NCBI RefSeq assembly: GCF_001540865.1
Contig: NC_033622.1
Location: 8,856,194 to 8,920,193, forward strand
Source of the DNA: Ananas comosus
Lineage: Eukaryota; Streptophyta; Magnoliopsida; Poales; Bromeliaceae
DNA length: 64,000 nt
Direction of reading: 5' to 3'
Within the stretch, counting starts at the first letter, position 1. Every line of letters starts with the position of its first letter. Below are positions 21,520-33,845 of this stretch, one piece after another. A model generated the notes under the pieces. That model ran no database searches. It was not told the origin of the DNA and was given only the letters and a program-made list of their open reading frames with translations. The translations under genes and the position numbers were made by a program.

Positions 21520-22362
21520 CTAGCGCGAACCAGCTACTGCACTTGCGCTCACTGCTAAGGTTCTCCGCAGCAGTAACGCCTTGCTCCTCTCTGCATCAAA
21601 ATCATCCATTTCAGTATCAGCAATACAGCAGCGCTCCTCTGATCCATGCTCAGGCTCATCATCGCCAGCATCCGAGAGGGCCGAATAGTCGTCTCTCATC
21701 AGCAGCACATTGTGGAGGATCGCGCACGTGCCGATGCACGCCGCGGCCACCTTGGGGTTCTCTTCCTCCGCTAGGTGGCTGAGTACGCCCCAGTTCCTGA
21801 GGCTGGCGAGCACCCTGCGCACCGGACGACACAGGGACCGGTGCACCGCATTGAAGCCCTCCTCGTCGGACCCGCGCTCAGCACTGGCAAACGGAACCAT
21901 CAGCCACGGAAGCAGAGGGTACGGGCCGTCTCCGACCAAGTACTGGGTTGAGCCCAGAAGGCGCCCGCCCTGTAAATCTTTGCAGAGAGAAGAGCGCCTT
22001 AGAACAGCAAAATCGGTGCGGTCGCCGCGGAACCCGGCGGCGATGCTGAGAATGCGAGCGGAGGCATCGGCCACGATCTGGGCGGCGACCGTGCCGGTCG
22101 GGGCGTCGAAGCGCGCGCAGGACAAGGCGCCGCAGCAGCCGGGGAGGCCGGGGTGGGGGTGGGGCCCGACGCCGCTGAGGGAGCGGAAGGCGGCGGAGAT
22201 GGGGAGGAGGTCGGGAGGGGACGAAGGGAAGGCGAGGTAGAACCGGAAGTTGGTGCAGAGGACTCGGCAGAGGCGCTTAGTGAAGAAGCGGGCGGCGCGC
22301 TCCGTGACGCCGAAGCGGCGGGCTAGGTCGGGGTAGGGGGAGCCGGAGGCCAGGCGGGCGAG
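21520..22362 (-). CDS. HARBI1/ALP1-like nuclease-fold protein, 5' end missing
   Basis: About 280 codons run without interruption from the N at 22363 to a stop at 21520, and no start codon is visible. An N-terminal helix-turn-helix-like stretch (GVTERAARFFTKRLCRVLC) is followed by the Harbinger transposase fold (DDE_Tnp_4 type): CCGALSC, ARILSIAAGFRGD, YLVGDGPYPLLPWLMVPF and a FNAVHRSL to VLASLRNWGVL region. In active relatives the first acidic residue lies in an (I/L)D(G/C) motif and the last in VERAFG-like sequence. Here these read ALSC and VRRVLA, so two of the three catalytic positions look lost while the GD in VGDGPY remains. This suggests a domesticated protein. Arabidopsis ALP1, of this family, associates with Polycomb complex PRC2. 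The C-terminus is acidic. Very high GC content sets it apart from its AT-rich 3' flank. Sequence beyond the N is LTR and unrelated. Confidence 0.8.
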   Translation of the reverse strand, partial: LARLASGSPYPDLARRFGVTERAARFFTKRLCRVLCTNFRFYLAFPSSPPDLLPISAAFRSLSGVGPHPHPGLPGCCGALSCARFDAPTGTVAAQIVADASARILSIAAGFRGDRTDFAVLRRSSLCKDLQGGRLLGSTQYLVGDGPYPLLPWLMVPFASAERGSDEEGFNAVHRSLCRPVRRVLASLRNWGVLSHLAEEENPKVAAACIGTCAILHNVLLMRDDYSALSDAGDDEPEHGSEERCCIADTEMDDFDAERSKALLLRRTLAVSASAVAGSR

Positions 22363-22363
22363 N

Positions 22364-22762
22364 CTTCGGCACCGGCGGAGGCACGGGATCGCGGCAAGGG
22401 TGTCGCGTAGCTAGCCGGGAGAGTTTCTTTTGCGCTAGGTGGTCGCTTCTTCTCCATTTTATATTTTGAGAGAGAGCGTGAGGCTTTTGGTTTCCATGTA
22501 TAGAGAGACCACCTGTGTACCTACTTTTAGCACTTGTTATGGAATCCCTACTGTACTTACTTTATGTTTTATTTGGTGGATTTACAGTTTTAACTTTATC
22601 CCTTGTTGTAGCAATTAGACATTTACTATGCTCTGATACTCCTAGATGTATTGTATTATTGCTTTTATTATTGTTGTTTTTTTAGACGCCTTATATGTTG
22701 TAGACATATGGCGGGTCTGGGCACGCGCCGGGCGGGCTTCCGCTGGGTCCCGGGGCGTGACA
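22364..22762 (+). mobile_element. Gypsy LTR 3' end
   Basis: The last 399 bp of a chromovirus LTR, from the CTTCGGCACCGGCGG block to GGGGCGTGACA at 22762. The upstream part is missing at the N at 22363. It abuts a GTACCGGTAC palindrome of a second LTR, and the first five bases there are GTACC. The same pentamer precedes the LTR start at 41764, so the two may be the ends of one insertion. Confidence 0.7.
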
Positions 22763-25163
22763 GTACCGGTACGCGTTGATGGCTGTACCGGTACAGCCAT
22801 CGGCCCTGGCAGCCAGTGTGCCAACCCGAGGCTCGGGTTGGTCTGGTTCGTGGGATGTGTACCGGTACACAAACCCGTGTACCGGTACGCAGTGCAGTTT
22901 GGGCTATTTCGTGGAGGGGTGTTTTTACAATTGTTGCAACCTCTTTAAATATCACCCCAGCCCCCATAGCTGCTCTTTTTTAGCCCTAACCAGTGGAGAA
23001 CAAGGTGAGACTCTTCCCCTTTGATTTCTTCTCCATTTTTGGTGGATTTCGGTTGGTTTTGATCTCTCATCTCTTCTCCACCTTGCTTTTTGTTTGTTTC
23101 CTCCATTGTTGATGACTTGGAGCTTGGAGAGGAGCTTGTTTGAGAGGAGATCTTCAACTCCACTTGGCTTGGAGCTTGGTTTTACGCATCTTGTGAGGTT
23201 AGTATACTTAATCTCCCTTTTGGATCAAGTTTTGTAGTTTCTACTTGTTGGAAATCCTAGATTTTGGATTTTAGGGTTAGAAATGGGGATTTTGGATTTG
23301 TAGCTCCTAGAATCAAATTGATTGGTTTAGAACTTTGATTTAGGTTGGATTTGAAGGACTCTAGCTCCCTTTTGGAGATCGAAAGAGATTCCTTCGCGTA
23401 CGGTGAGTTTTCTCCACCTTAGCTTGGATAACATAATGTTTGAGCTTAGCTTTGTTCGTAAGGTTCGTTTAACTCTTGGTTCTACACCTCTAGGGTGCTA
23501 GAAGACTAGTGGACACCTTCGTCGGAGCAAACGAAGGAGTTGCGAGACTTTGGTGGGTTTGGCTTCATTGAAATGGGAGGAAATGCCTCCTATATGGTTA
23601 AATATTTTTGTATACTATAAATACATGCATATTCATGCTAAATGGAATTTATGTGAATTTTAGAGCGCTTAAAACCCCTCTGTTAAGCATCATGATAAAG
23701 ATTGACTCTATGTTGTAGAGAGAAGCATATGCATTGTTAGTATGCATGAGTTTAATGTTTTAATGAATGATGTAAGATCATGTTTCTTGTGTTGAAAATG
23801 ATTAGAATGACAAGCTTTTAGACTTATTATTTATATTGGGACATAGTAAGCAAAAGTGTCATAAAGGGGCACTTGAACTAGAAAATCGTTGAACTACAAC
23901 TTAGAGACATGATGATAGACCACTGGAAATCTGCTATATTCCATGTTTTAGACATAATGACTTAGAGATAGGCCATTGAGACAGTTACTATATTCCGTGT
24001 TTTAGACACAATGACTTCGAGGCATGCCTTTGGGACATGTGCTGTGTTCTGGGTTTTAGATCCGATGAAACAGTGATGAACCAGTGGGACCTGAGACGGA
24101 CTTATTCGCTTGCATGCCATTGTGCTCATTCGCACGTACTTGTGAGGGTCGCTCCCTACAAGTCGGCACTCCGGAGATAGCCATCGCGACATATGCTCGC
24201 CCGTGCGGGATTGGGCGCCAAAATGGGATGCCGTGGGAGAGGCTCATTCCTAGAGGTGGGATGTTGACTACCACGGGGCCATTGTTGGCACGACGCAGGC
24301 CGGACTACCTACGGGTAGCTTCCACAAGATTAGGTTACTGGTGACATATTGTACCTCTTGGACATTAACTAGAATAGTAAACAATGACATCTTTACTATT
24401 TACATTGTGGACATTGGGTTAGTTGCATACTTATGCATTTACATGTTGGATACTCTTGTGCACATGCTTGTAGTAGTTACTTTCTTACTTATGCAAATTC
24501 CTGCTAAGTAGAGATTATGTGATAGTTTATTACTTATGCAAATCCATGCTAAGTAGAGATCATGTGGTAGATTATTACTGATGAAAGTAGTGACTTCATG
24601 CTATATTGAGCTTCCATTTCAGCGAGTTATTTGTTCATATTATTCTTACTTGCCTTACTTACCTTACTTGCTTAGTTTTGGGCCTAGTGGTGCATTTCAC
24701 TGAAGTCAGTAATTGCCCACTGGGAACTATTATTTAATACTTCTCACGCCCTCTGTTTTATGTTTTTCTTTCAGAGCCCTCTGCACCGGCGGAGGCACAG
24801 GACCGCGGCAAGGGGATCGCTAGCTAGATAGCGAGGATTCACTTTTACTCTTAGGTGGTTTTTCCTCTTTTTATGTTTTGGGTGAGCGAGGGATTTTGTT
24901 TACCATATATAGAGACCACCTATGTACTCTGTTGGCACTTGTATTTGGATCTTGGTTTTACTACTTTATGGTTTATTAGTGCTTTTAGCTCTCTACTCTT
25001 CACTTTGCTTTAGTCTCTAGATAATGTATATTGCTCTGATACTTCTAGATGTTTTCTTCTATTGTCTCTTTTATCGTTTTGTTTTAGACGCCTTATATGT
25101 TTTAGACGTATGGTGGGTCTGGACACGCGCCGGGCGGGCTTCCGCTATGCCCCGGGGCATGAC
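22763..25163 (+). mobile_element. Gypsy LTR from palindrome array to 3' end
   Basis: Begins inside the palindrome array, with perfect GTACCGGTAC at 22763, 22785, 22859 and 22879. It continues through a TTTAAATAT candidate TATA (about 22944), the CCCACTGGGAACTA block (about 24717) and the terminus CCCCGGGGCATGACA at 25163. Its first ~200 bp are absent here, and 41561-41763 supplies a matching LTR start ending in GTACC. It sits in opposite orientation at the end of the minus-strand pol at 25164. Confidence 0.75.
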
Positions 25164-28160
25164 AATCTCGCGAGCCAAGATCTTCACGGGTTGCTCCTCG
25201 AAGCTCAAGTCCTCCCGCAACTCTAAAGGTGTAGCATCCAACACGTGAGTCGTGTCGAAGATGTACTTGCAAGGACCAATACATGAAAGACGTTGTGCAC
25301 GCCCGATAGGTTCGGTGGTAGAGCAAGTCGATACGCTACCGGACCTACACGCTCCAAAACCTCATACGGTCCAATGAAACGAGGGCTCAACTTACCCCGC
25401 ATTTCGAATCTCTTGATCCCTCTAGTCGGCGAGACCTTCAAGAAAACATGGTCTCCAACTTGGAACTCCAAGTCTCGCTGTCGTCGGTCGGCGTAGCTCC
25501 TCTGTCTACTCTGCACTGTTAAAAGTCGCTCCTGAGCAATTCGAACTTTATCCTCAGCTTCCTGGAGCACATCTGGTCCCAAAGCCAATCTGTCGCCAAT
25601 TTCACTCCAATGAAGTGGCGATTTACACTTCCGTCCATAAAGTGCTTCGAACGGTGCCATCTTGATGCTTGCTTGATAACTATTGTTATAAGCAAACTCC
25701 GCCATAGGTAGATGCTGCGACCATCTTCCCTGGAAGTCTATCACACATGCTCGGAGCATATCCTCTAAAGTCTGTATGGTGCGCTCCGACTGCCCATCAC
25801 TCTAAGGGTGGAAAGTAGTGCTAAAATCCAGTCGAGTGCCTGGGGCGACCTGTAGACTCCTCCAAAAGTGAGACACAAACCGGATGTCTCGATCTGATAG
25901 AATCGACGTGGGCACTCCGTGAAGTCGCACAATCTCATCAAGGTACACTTGTGCGAGCTTCTCCCCAGTCCAAGTAGTATGAATAGGTATGAAGTGCGCC
26001 GACTTCGTCAACCTATCCACGATCACCCAAATAGCATCATGCCCGGCCTGAGAGCGAGGCAATCCAGTCACGAAATCCATGGTGATCTTCTCCCACTTCC
26101 ACACGGGAATAGGCAAACTCTGATGTTTTCCCGCGGGAACTCGATGCTCGGCCTTTACTTGTTGGCAAGTTAGACAACGAGTTACAAACTCGCCAACATC
26201 CTTTTTCATCCCGGGCCACTAATAAAGCAACTTTAAATTCTTATACATCTTGGTGCCTCTTGGATGTATAACGTAGGGCTCTCGATGCACTTCTTGAAGA
26301 ATGTCCTCTTTAATTCCTGAATCCGCCGGTACACAAATCCGTCCACAGAAACGCATCAATCCTTAGTCATCCACAAGAAAATCGCTGGTGCAACTATCAA
26401 CCATTTTACCTTTAATCTTTTGCAACTCCACATCGGAAGCTTACTTTTCTTTAATTCAATCTAAAAGTGTAGGTTGCACCACCAACGTCATCAACCTCAA
26501 AGGCGTGTCAGGAGTCACCACCTCCAACTCTAACCGCTTCATCTGCTCGATCAACTGCGGTTGAGTAACAACATGCATCGTTAAGTTTTCCGTTGATTTC
26601 CTACTTAGCGCATCCGCCACCACGTTAGCCTTGCCCGGGTGGTATAGAATCGTCAGGTCGTAATCCTTGAGCAGCTCCAACCATCTGCGCTATCTCAGGT
26701 TCAACTCTTTCTGAGTGAATAAGTACTTCAAACTCTTGTGATCCGTGTATACTTCACACCGCTCGTCATACAAGTAGTGGCGCCATAATTTCAAGGCGAA
26801 GACTACGGCCGCCAATTCCAAATCATGCGTCGGATAGTTCTTTTCATAATCCTTTAGTTGGCGCGAAACATACGCGATCACTTTGCCATCCTGCATCAAC
26901 ACACAACCCGATCTATTAAGTGAAGCATCACTATAAACCACATACCCTGCTCCAGCCATCGGCAGGGTTAGGATCAGGGCGGTCGTCAATCTTTGCTTCA
27001 ACTCTTGGAAGCTTCTCTCGCATGCATCATTCCAAATGAACTTGACTCCTTTTTGCGTGAGTCTCGTGAGGGGAGTAGATAACTTAGCAAACCCCGCGAC
27101 AAATCTACGGTAGTACCCGGCCAATCCAAGAAAACTCCGAATCTCCGTGACGCTCGTCGGTCTCGGTCAATCCCTAATAGCCTCAATCTTCTTGGGATCC
27201 ACCGCAATACCTGATCCCGAAATCAGATGCCCAAGGAAAGCTACCTCTCGAAGCCAAAATTTATACTTTTTCAGCTTTGCAAAAAGCTCCTTTTCCCGAA
27301 GTACTTGAAGTACAAGTCTCAAATGTTCCTCGTGATCTGCATCACTCCGGGAATAAACCAAAATGTCGTCGATGAACACCACGACAAATCTGTCCAGGTA
27401 AGCCTTAAAAATACGGTTCATCAGATCCATAAAAGCTGCCGGGGCGTTCGTAAGCCCGAACGGCATCACTGTGAACTCATAATGTCCATACCGTGTTCTA
27501 AAAGCCGTCCTCGATACATCCTCGGGTTTAATCTTTAACTGGTGATATCCCGTCTGCAAATCGATCTTGGAATACACACACGATCCCTGAAGCTGATCAA
27601 ACAAGCCGTCGATCCTCGGCAACGGATACTTGTTGTTGATTGTGACTTTATTAAGTTCACGATAATCCACACATAGGCGAAGTGATCCGTCCTTTTTCAT
27701 GACGAACAAAATTGGCGCTCCCCACGGTGAGACGCTCGGTCGAATTAAGCCCTTGTCCAACAGATCCTGTAGCTGTGCCCTCAGCTCCTTCAGCTCCGCC
27801 GGTGCCATCCTATGGGGTGCCTTCGAGATTGGGGTAGTCTCAGGGACGAGATCTACCACAAACTCGATCTCCCTATCGGGTGGCATACCCAGTAGCTCAG
27901 CTGGAAACACGTCCTGGAACTCCCGTACCACCGGGATATCCTTAATCCTAGGGGTGTCATCCTCGCCCCTCAACACAACACTAGCCAAGTAGGCTACACA
28001 TCCTCGGCTGATCAGCTGCCTAGCTCGAGACGAGCTGATCGACATCGTAAAAAGCAAACTCCGGCATCCTCTAAATATCACCTCAACTTGCCCCGGTTCT
28101 CTAAAAGTAACCGTGCGATTCTTGCAATCAATCGTGGCATAATACTTGGTTAACCAATNA
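25164..28160 (-). pseudogene. pol: Chromovirus pol (RT-RNase H-integrase), minus strand, 7+ stops
   Basis: Runs leftwards from the N at 28161. It starts after protease with a [10 protein letters not shown] region, then reverse transcriptase ([20 protein letters not shown], catalytic FIDD at 27365-27376) and RNase H ([30 protein letters not shown] near 26600). Integrase follows with an HHCC zinc-binding region ([11 protein letters not shown]), catalytic TMDFVTGLP and SDRD, GPYEVLERVGPVAYRL and the LSGVHNVFHV block. One reading frame holds throughout until a one-base deletion near 25268. In-frame stops sit near 27168, 26688, 26454, 26443, 26363, 26219 and 25803. Each is one C-to-T or G-to-A change from the expected Trp, Gln or Arg codon. 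The chromodomain end is missing at 25163, where an LTR in the opposite orientation abuts. Its gag is probably 34487-36027. Confidence 0.9.
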
Positions 28161-28161
28161 A

Positions 28162-28656
28162 TAAGTTCAATTCTATCTGATAGTAAGATATGATATGTTC
28201 CTTATCTATATCATTACCAAAACTCCTTTCGATGGCTCAAAACTTATTGTGATTCTACACTATTAAAGAATAATCAATCATCTTTATTTATTTGTATTAG
28301 TTCCTACACTTCGCTAGTAACACTTAGTAGTAGTGGCAACCCAGTGCAAAGTGAATATCGAACTGAACCTTTAGGTAATAGTTACCATACGATACAATCC
28401 ATCTATCGCATAATTCCGACTAAATGGACATCATGAAATACTCATCAAGTCCCATCACCATTAAATGATAGATTTGATAGGACAAAATCTCTTATGCTTA
28501 CCCTTGAAAATCCCTTTCCGTTCACTATGTTAGTTTGGCCGAGGTTTTGTCAGCTTTGCCCTACAAATAGAACATAACTAATGATCTCTCGACCATAAGC
28601 TCACTGTAGCCAACTTATACATACTAAGATCCATAGCTAGGATTAGAGTTTGTAGT
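28162..28656. other. Unassigned sequence after an N join
   Basis: About 0.5 kb without coding signal. It does not continue the pol gene to its left, so the N at 28161 joins unrelated pieces. It may be host DNA flanking the LTR at 28657. Confidence 0.4.
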
Positions 28657-29206
28657 TGTCACGCCAGATTCCTCGTTTCCCCGGGCACGCTAACAGACCC
28701 GTCGTATACAAAAGAATTTTTCCTGTATACAAAGCGAAGCTGTGCATGTACCTGTAATCATACAATACTACAACCAGTAGTATAGACCTGCTAGAAAAGA
28801 ACAAAACATAAATAAAATCAGAAGTTCACTATACATACATAACATCTAGGTGTACAAAATGCTCGCTCCAGCGAGATACAACATAAGTATGTATAAGAAC
28901 TCAAAACTACCACTACCTGTAGCTGGTATACTCTAGATCAGCAGCAACTAGGAAGGGATCTAACTCGCGACTCCCTTTCCACGATCAAAATCCGCAGTAG
29001 CGACAGCCGCAACCGAAGACTCTGCAAAATATTTCAACAACTGGATGTGAGAACTACTGCAAAAATAAGTAGTCCTCAGTGGGTACCGCCCTCAAACTCA
29101 TCGGCTTACCCACCAAGTCTACGGATGCATGCTCAAATGATAGTAAGGAAACTGAAAATAATCTACAACTACATGCCACTATACTATCATCATCCGACAC
29201 TACTAT
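28657..29206 (-). mobile_element. Reversed gypsy LTR fragment of another family
   Basis: Starts TGTCACGCC, the reversed GGCGTGACA end, and continues through CAGACCCGTCGTATAC and TCAGTGGGTACC (the reversed CCCACTGA-type block). No primer site lies at its inner end. It is broken at 29206 by a plus-strand LTR. Confidence 0.6.
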
Positions 29207-29558
29207 TGTAACACACTGGACTTTTACAAATTGTAAGGTTCAAGTGTTTGATTTGTGTTTTGAGCTTTTCCACACTTTCTGGAGGGTCGTAGACAGTGTT
29301 CTGACCTATGGCTTGCATCCCGAGAATGGAGGTTTAAAACTTTGCACCAAAACTTAAAAAGACGAATTTTTGGTTTACTCTTGGGTTTGCCTCAGCAGAG
29401 CTGTGTACCGGTACAGCCTTGATGGTTGTACCGGAACAGATTTTGTATCAGTACACCTTGATGGTTGTATCGGTACAAATGCGATTTTTCAGCCAACCCG
29501 AGCCTCGAGTTTGCGTGTATAGGGTTTTGTACCTGTACACTTTCCTGTGTACCGGTAC
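29207..29558 (+). mobile_element. Gypsy LTR 5' end with decayed palindrome array
   Basis: Starts TGTAACACACTGGAC and contains GTACCGGTAC copies at about 29406 and 29549 plus several one- or two-base variants. It is cut right after the last palindrome by the next LTR start at 29559. Its remainder is not identifiable in the window. Confidence 0.7.
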
Positions 29559-31381
29559 TGTAACACACTAGACCTGTGCAAATTGCGATGTTCGAGTGTT
29601 TGATTTGAGTTTCGAGCTTTTCCACACCTTGTGGAGGGTCGTAGACGGTGTTCCGACCTGTAGTTCGAAATTCTAGATTTTTGGCTAAGTCCTGAGAGTT
29701 TTACTCTCGGGGACCGGTCCCTAGTGGGAGAGACCGGTCCCCCGTCGCGTGGTTGCGGCTGTCGGCCGAGGCAACCGGTCCCTCAGCCAGAGAGACTGGT
29801 TCCCGAACGTGTGTTTTGAGGGAGGGTTCGAGAGACCGGTCCCAGGTGTGGGGAGACTGGTCCCTCCACCCGAAAATTGCCCAGACCTGGCAGTGTACAG
29901 GTTGCAATGTTGAGGGGCTTTTCTAGATTTTGTTACTTTAGAGGGCTTTCATGGCTTTTCCTCTCCCTCTCTCCCTCATTTCTCCCCCTCACACTCTCTC
30001 TTACACTCCCTAGAAAGAGAAGAAGAAGGAGAAAGAAGGAAGGGAAGAAGGAGGAGAAGAGGAAGGAGAGCTTGCTTGGTGGACTTTGGTCTTCCCCCAC
30101 GCCCTCTCTTCTCACCATTGGTGGCTTGGAGCTTGGGCTAGAAGCTTGATTGAGGATCAACCTTCAATCCTAGAGCATTTTGAGCTTGGTTTGGAGCTAC
30201 CAAGGAGGTTAGTATGCTTAATCTACTCTTTGGAGCATGTTTTGGTAGGTTTTACCAAATGAAACCCTAGCTTTGGATTTTAGGGTTAGAATTGGGGATT
30301 TTTAATTTGAGGGCTTTGGAATCTAATTGATTGGTTTAGAACCTTGGTATAGATTGCTTTGGAAGGGATTTGGTTTCTATTTGGGATTTCTTAGAGAATT
30401 TCTACGCTATAGGTGAGTTTTCTCTACCTTAGCTAGAGTTGGTTAATGTTTGAGCTTTGGGATGTTCGTAAGGTTCGTTTAACTCTTGTTCCTACATCTT
30501 TAGGGTGCTAGGAGACTAGTGGGCACCTTCATCAGAGCAAACGAAGGGTCGCAAGAGTTGTTGTGGGTTTGACTTCATAAAATCAGGGCGAAATGGCCCC
30601 TATGTATTTTATACTTGTCGTAACATCAATTTCATTGCATATTCATTCTAAATGGGATTTATGTAAATTTTATAACACTTAAAATGCATGTGTTATGTGT
30701 AAGATAAATTTCACTCTATATAGTAGAGCATTCTGGGTATTATATATGCATGTGAGAAGTGTTTATGGTAGCGAATTGGAAACTTGTCTCGTATGTTTAA
30801 AATAGCTCAAATTATGCATTTGTGAACATTTGATTTAAGCTTGGACTTAGTGAACAAAAATGCCATCAAGGGGCACTTGACTTAGTAGGCTATGAAACTG
30901 CTACATTGAGACATAATGATAAGCCATTGACATATATTACTTTTCATGTTTTAGACATGATGCCATAGAGATAGGCCATTAAGACATTCGATATGTTATA
31001 TTCCATGTTTTAGACATGATGACTTGAGACTTGAGACGGATCTCACGCTTGCTTGCCATTGTGCTCATTCGCACACGCTTGTGAGGGTCGCTCCCTACAA
31101 GCCGGTACTCCAGAGATGGCCATCGCGATACATATTCGCCGTGCGGGATTGGGCGCCGAAGTGGATTGCCGTGGGCAAGACTCATTCCTAGAGTGGGGAT
31201 GTTGACTATCACGGGGCCATTAGGCTCGGCACCGGCGAGACAGCCTACGGGTGGGTCTACAGACCAGACAGCCTTCGGGCGGGTCTTTCAAGATTTAATT
31301 TTAAGTAGTTAACATGCCAAGTGAATATTGACTAGAATAATAAATAAAGACATTTTACTATTACATTGGGGACATTACGAT
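29559..31381 (+). mobile_element. Gypsy LTR, GGGACCGGTCCC subtype, interrupted
   Basis: Starts TGTAACACACTAGACC. It carries an ACCGGT array (29713-29861), a purine-rich GAAGAAGGAG tract (about 30015-30070) and the conserved 'ctcattcgcacacgcttgtgagggtcgc'-type region (about 31060). It is interrupted at 31382 by a type B LTR, with ACGAT before the insertion. The remaining 3' part is not found in place. Confidence 0.75.
29713..29861. promoter_or_regulatory. Phased ACCGGT array
   Basis: ACCGGT starts at 29713, 29733, 29774 and 29835, with ACTGGT variants at 29795 and 29856. Successive spacings are 20, 41, 21, 40 and 21 bp. The variants keep the register, so the phase is better conserved than the core base. 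Confidence 0.7.
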
Positions 31382-33838
31382 TGTAACATACCGAAACTTC
31401 GGTAATTAAATTTGAACCTTAGTCAGATTAACCAAAGTGCGAGGTTGGTATACTTCGGAAAAGCCAAAGGCGTCGAATAATGCAAAAATGCATTACTGGG
31501 GATCTTCGAGAGCTCTGGAATCAAAATCTGCAAAACTGCAGGTTTTGTGCACTCGGGGACCGGTCCCTAGTGGGAGAGACCGGTCCCCGAACGCGTAGGC
31601 AGCGAGATGGCCGAAAAATCGGCTAAGTCCTGAAAACCCAGCTCTCGGGAACCGGTCCTTGCGAGGAGAGACCGGTCCCCAGAGACCGGTTCCATTGAGG
31701 GAGACCGGTTGCATCGCGCGCAGCCTCCGCAGACCGCGGGAGAAGCTCTCCAGGACCGGTCCCTGGTCGGGGAGACCGGTCCTTCACTGCGAAAAATGCC
31801 CAGTCTGGGCAGTGCACAAGGGAAATAGTGGGAGGACCTTGTTGTAATTGTTACAACACCTTATATACTCAACCTTTCTTCCTTTCCTCAGCCATTTTTC
31901 ACCCTCCTCTCATTTCCTCTTCTCTCTCTCTCTAGAACTCACCTAGGGCTTGAAGGAGAAGAAGAAGAACTTGGAGAAGGTGGAGTTTAGGGTTTTTGTG
32001 GTCCAAGGAGCTGACCTATAAGAAGGAGCTTGGTGGAGCTTGGGCAAGGTGAGGTTTTGGTTCATGAGAGTTTAGGGTTTGAATTTTAACCCAAAGTTGT
32101 AGGGTTTTGAGTTTATTTCTAGCTTTAGAACCCTTGTTGAGCTAAGAAACTATGAAATCCATGGTTTTCTTGTAGAGCTCTCATGGTGGATCACTAGGGC
32201 TCAAAGTAGATGCCCTAAGATTGGTCCAAGAGGCTTGGAAACTTTATTAGAATGCTTCTTAGATGATTCTAAGCTATCTTTTGCTTAGGGAAGAGATTAA
32301 TCTAGGAGCTATTGCTATAGAGCATTGTTAGGGCTCAAATTTGGGGCTTTCGCCCTAGGATTTTTCGTGGGCGAATTGATCTCGTAGAAACCTAATTGGG
32401 GGTGTCTTCGACGCGTTGGACAATTCTGTTCGACGTTACGAAAATGTTTAAGTATAGTTCATATACAAAGGGCCTAATATGGCACTATTTTGGCTGTAGG
32501 ATGCGGAATCGGCTTTCGTAAAGTTCGGAAGTCGTCATATTCTACACCTACACGACCACGCGAGGTGGGGGGTGCATTCCGGAATCGTTGGATTCCCTTC
32601 TATGTCTATGTCACTTTTCATTTGAGCATATTGTATATAGTCGTTCATGCATATTAGGGTTGCTTACATGTGAATTTTGGTGTAACTTTATTTATGTGCT
32701 TATAATGTAGTTGGATATAAAGAATGATAGAACCATAATGGACGTGTATGCTAGAACCCTAGAGATGTATGAATAGGAGACTTGGATCTTGATCTTAGTA
32801 AACAAATGTGACATTGACTATAGAGACAAGATTGGCATTGAGATAGTGATTGTAAACACAGTTTAATCAAGAGTGGCATGAATAAATAGGTAGAAAACCT
32901 ATTATGATAGTGGCATTGTGACTAGTAGCTATACGTTCCCGAGTTGGGAATTGGATCAATACTCACGATAAGTCTTGGCTTGAGGGCGGTAGCTCCCCCT
33001 CAAGCGGTGCGCTCCGGAGTAGGTCACCACGGGGATAGTGGCCCCGAAGGACGGTCCCTCGAGTGGAAGTGCTCGAAGCCTCCTCGATCAAAAGGAATTT
33101 TGGGTTGTGAGTCATTGGGGTTAACAAAATTAACCGGTAAGATTGGGTAAAAGCCAAAGGAAAGTATCGAACAAGCATGCATGCATAGTTATTGCTTTCA
33201 TATCTATATCCGCTGACATCTTTCTTGCAGGCATAGTATTAGCATTAGTTTGGCTACTATTTTCTTTCCGTTGAAATACTTTTGCCTGAAATAGACCTAG
33301 TGGGTAAGTCGGCGAGGTCGGTTGCCGAACCCACTGGGAATTTCGTTGTAGTTCTCACACCACTAACCCTACAAGTTCTAGCACGAGCGGGGCAGCGGAG
33401 GACCGAAGCAAGGGTTTAGCGCCGTAGATAGCGGTCACCGGGACCATTTCACATTTTGTAGTCATTTTCCTTTTGGTTTACATGTATCAACTTCTTTTGT
33501 TGATTTAGAAAGTTGTAAAGTTGAAAACAAATATGTAATTTGGTGAATGGCTAAATGTAAAGAGTTATGAATGAAAGAAAAGAAATGTGATGGTTCAGTT
33601 TACTTTTATTTGGTTCAAATATAATCAAGTATTATATATGGTTGAATATATTAGCTTAGAGCTTTCGCTTCCGTTGTTGCTTGCCCTCGTGCAAGCCTTG
33701 TATAAATGCTAATCTCATTGTTTTATTGTTTTATTATGCATGTTTTAGAGCCTTGGGCGGACAGGGGAGGCTCTGTCCGTTCGGCGTCTGTTGACTTGAC
33801 CCGAACCCGACCAAATTGGCGGGAATTGGGGCGTGACA
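31382..33838 (+). mobile_element. Type B gypsy 5' LTR
   Basis: A 2,457-bp LTR starting TGTAACATACCGAAAC and ending TTGGGGCGTGACA, directly followed by a primer-binding site, so it is a 5' LTR. It contains ACCGGT pairs (31559/31579, 31651/31671, 31685/31704, 31755/31775) ending about 80 bp upstream of a TTATATACTC candidate TATA (about 31861). A CCCACTGGGAA block lies near 33331. It is the same family as the solo LTR at 5535-8117. Confidence 0.85.
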
Positions 33839-33845
33839 GATATAA

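Noticed and set aside
21710..22240. Plus-strand open frame of 176 codons
   Set aside because: Antisense shadow of the GC-rich HARBI1-like gene, without motifs of its own.
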